Shown: positions 62,306-64,000 of the stretch, one piece after another
Layout of the letters: the number at the start of each line of letters is the position of its first letter
Position numbering within the stretch: the first letter of the stretch is position 1
Program-made: the position numbers and the translations under genes
Assembly: GCF_029227915.1 (NCBI RefSeq)
Contig: NC_079877.1
Coordinates: 35,367,851 to 35,431,850, forward strand
Length of the DNA: 64,000 nt
Source of the DNA: Hydractinia symbiolongicarpus
Taxonomy: Eukaryota; Cnidaria; Hydrozoa; Anthoathecata; Hydractiniidae
Direction of reading: 5' to 3'
Notes under the pieces: generated by a model
The model's database searches: none
What the model was told of the DNA's origin: nothing
The model's input: the letters and a program-made list of their open reading frames with translations, nothing else

Positions 62306-64000
62306 CTTTCATTAAGCGTCTCATCAAAAATGAAAACATTTTTGAAAACTACAAGTCTCATGCGTTTTAGTGGTGAAAAAATAATTTAAAAAATCGTTCG
62401 GGAAATGAGTTTACTCCCTGGGTACTTTCTTTGTATACTTTTGCCTATACAGGCCGAGTCCAGGATTTACGGGAAATCGCGGATTTTCGTTTGCCGGCGA
62501 TTAAACTTCTTTTATTCAGCGTCCCATCAAAAATGAAAACATTTTTGAAAACTACAAGTCTCATGCGTTGTAGTGGTAAAAAAATAATATAAAAAATCCT
62601 TCGGAAAATGAGTTTACTCCCTGGGTACTTTCTTTGTATACTTTTGACTATACAGGCCGAGTCCGGGGTTTACGGGAAATGGCGGGTTTTCGTTTTCCGG
62701 CGATTAAACTTCTTTTATTCAGCGTCTCATCAAAAATGAAAACATTTTTGAAAACTACAAGTCTCATGCGTTTTAGTGTTGAAAAAATAATTTAAAAAAT
62801 CGTTCTGGAAATGAGTTTACTCACAAGGTACTTTCTTTGTATACATTCGACTATACGGGCCAAGTCCCGGATTTACGGGAAATCGCGGGATTTCGTTTGC
62901 CGGCGATTAAACCTCTTTCATTAAGCGTCTCATCAAAAATGAAAACATTCTTGAAAACTACAAGTCTCATGCGTTGTAGTGGTGAAAAAATAATTTAAAA
63001 AATCGTTCGGAAAATGAGTTTACTCCCTGGGTACTTTCTTTGTATACTTTTGACTATACGGGCCGAGTCCGGCGTTTACGGGAAATAGCGGGTTTTCGTT
63101 TGACGGCGATTAAACTTCTTTTATTCAGCGTCTCATCAAAAATGATAACATTTCTGAAAACTACAAGTCTCCTGCGTTTTAGTGGTGAAAAGATAATTTA
63201 AAAAATCGTTTTGGAAATGAGTTTACTCACAGGGTACTTTCTTTGTATACATTCGACTATACAGGCCAAGCCCGGGATTTTTGCGGGAAATCGCGGGTTT
63301 TCGTTTGCCAGCGATTAAACCACTTTCCTTAAGCGTCTCATCAAAAATGAAAACATTTTTAAAAACTACAAGTCACATGCGTTTTAGTGGTGAAGAAAAA
63401 ATTTAAAAAATCGTTCGGGAAATGAGTTTACTTCCTGGTTACTTTCTTTGTATACATTCGACTATACGGGCCAAGCCCCGGATTTACGGGAAATCGCGGG
63501 ATTTCGTTTGCCGGCGATTAAACCTCTTTCATTAAGCGTCTCATCAAAAATGAAAACATTTTTGAAAACTACAAGTCTCATGCGTTTTAGTGGTGAAAAA
63601 ATAATTTAAAAAATCGTTCGGGAAATGAGTTTACTCCCTGGGTACTTTCTTTGTATACTTTTGCCTATACGGGCCGAGTCCAGGATTTACGGGAAATCGC
63701 GGATTTTCGTTTGCCGGCGATTAAACTTCTTTTATTCAGCGTCCCATCAAAAATGAAAACATTTTTGAAAACTACAAGTCTTATGCGTTTAGTGGTAAAA
63801 AAATAATATAAAAAATCGTTCGGGAAATGAGTTTACTCCCTGGGTACTTTCTTTGTATACTTTTGACTATACGGGCCGAGTCCGGGATTTACGGGAAATC
63901 GCAGGTTTTCGTTTGCCGGCGATTAAACTTCTTTTATTCAGCGTCTCATCAAAAATGAAAACATTTTTGAAAACTACAAGTCTCATGCGTTGTAGTGGTA
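62306..64000. repeat. 10-monomer HOR, second type, copy 2, cut by the window end
   Basis: 1695 of 2030 bp are present, matching copy 1 up to the last base. The junction can be placed near 62195: ATATAAAAAATCCTTCGGGA on the left belongs to a GCGTTTAGTGG monomer, and AATGAATTTACTCCCTGG on the right belongs to the monomer at 60171. The array clearly continues beyond the window. Confidence 0.92.

Larger units (their letters stand above)
1..64000. repeat. 203-bp satellite DNA array filling the whole window
   Basis: The same unit recurs head to tail throughout; for example, equivalent points lie at 1, 204, 407 and 610, exactly 203 bp apart. About 315 monomers fit in the window, and none is inverted or interrupted. 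Monomers differ by scattered substitutions and 1-3 bp indels. A consensus written by hand has 35 C and 42 G in 203 bp (38% G+C), with about 29% in the first 100 bases and 47% in the rest. Landmarks in order are TTCAGCGTCTCATC, an A/T-rich stretch, AATTTAAAAAATCG, GAGTTTACTC, TTTGTATAC, three CGGG motifs and TTTGCCGGCGATTAAAC. Homogeneous arrays of near-nucleosome-length monomers are typical of eukaryotic centromeres, pericentromeres, subtelomeres or heterochromatic knobs. Which of these applies cannot be told from the sequence. I do not recognise the family. Confidence 0.98.

Noticed and set aside
1-64000. CRISPR array
   Set aside because: The full 203-bp unit is repeated without unique spacers, and there are no cas genes. 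The unit is far longer than a CRISPR repeat-spacer pair.
1-64000. Telomeric or telomere-like repeats (TTTAGTGG resembles TTTAGGG)
   Set aside because: TTTAGTGG occurs once per monomer and is never in short tandem. No TTTAGGG, TTAGG or TTAGGG runs were seen.
1-64000. rDNA intergenic-spacer subrepeats
   Set aside because: IGS subrepeats could have a similar unit size, but no rRNA sequence or promoter appears in 64 kb and the array is far longer than a usual spacer. This is not formally excluded outside the window.
1-64000. Transposon or LTR origin of the unit (terminal repeats, target-site duplications)
   Set aside because: No terminal inverted repeats, LTR-like TG...CA ends, coding remnants or insertion breaks could be found in the monomers examined. 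The array has no nested element.

Overview
The window is one uninterrupted block of satellite DNA. From the first base to the last it is a head-to-tail tandem array of a monomer of about 203 bp, roughly 315 copies, all in the same orientation. I see no gene, RNA gene, transposon, CRISPR array or unique-sequence interruption. This is eukaryotic, centromere-, pericentromere- or heterochromatin-type DNA. I do not recognise the monomer family and cannot name the species or chromosomal position. A typical monomer is about 38% G+C. It splits into an A/T-rich half (A-tracts, T5A5 dyad, TTTAAA) and a G/C-richer half (GTATAC, repeated CGGG, GCCGGC). CpG is not depleted.

Above the monomer level the array is a patchwork of local higher-order repeats (HORs), in which multi-monomer blocks are duplicated as near-identical copies. 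Region by region: 1-3938, an 11/12-monomer block in two copies; 4261-9225, a 9-7-9 monomer HOR; 9539-14611, a 13/12-monomer HOR; 14815-18063, an 8-monomer HOR; 18064-20093, a 5-monomer offset; 20094-25998, a 14-monomer HOR of 2842 bp; 27404-31990, a 12-monomer HOR; 31261-39989, 14-, 14- and 15-monomer blocks; 40700-43441, divergent mixed monomers; 43442-46283, a 7-monomer HOR; 46284-49525, mixed monomers with short duplications; 49526-53085, a 9-monomer HOR; 53788-57841, a 10-monomer HOR of 2027 bp; 57842-59270, a 3-monomer HOR; 60276-64000, a 10-monomer HOR of 2030 bp cut by the window end. Nearly all block offsets are whole multiples of 203 bp, give or take 1-3 bp, as in-register unequal exchange or segmental amplification would produce.

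Diagnostic monomer variants are zoned along the window, with different sets dominating roughly 1-14.6 kb, 14.6-26 kb, 19.7-40 kb and 41-64 kb. No genes work together here. The information lies in the amplification history and in possible chromatin or kinetochore function. Open reading frames of 62-106 codons occur, but they are by-products of the repeat: 203 is not divisible by 3, and the longer ones exist only where a stop codon in the A-rich segment has mutated. All comparisons were made by eye, so block edges are approximate to some tens of bases and no percentage identities are claimed.
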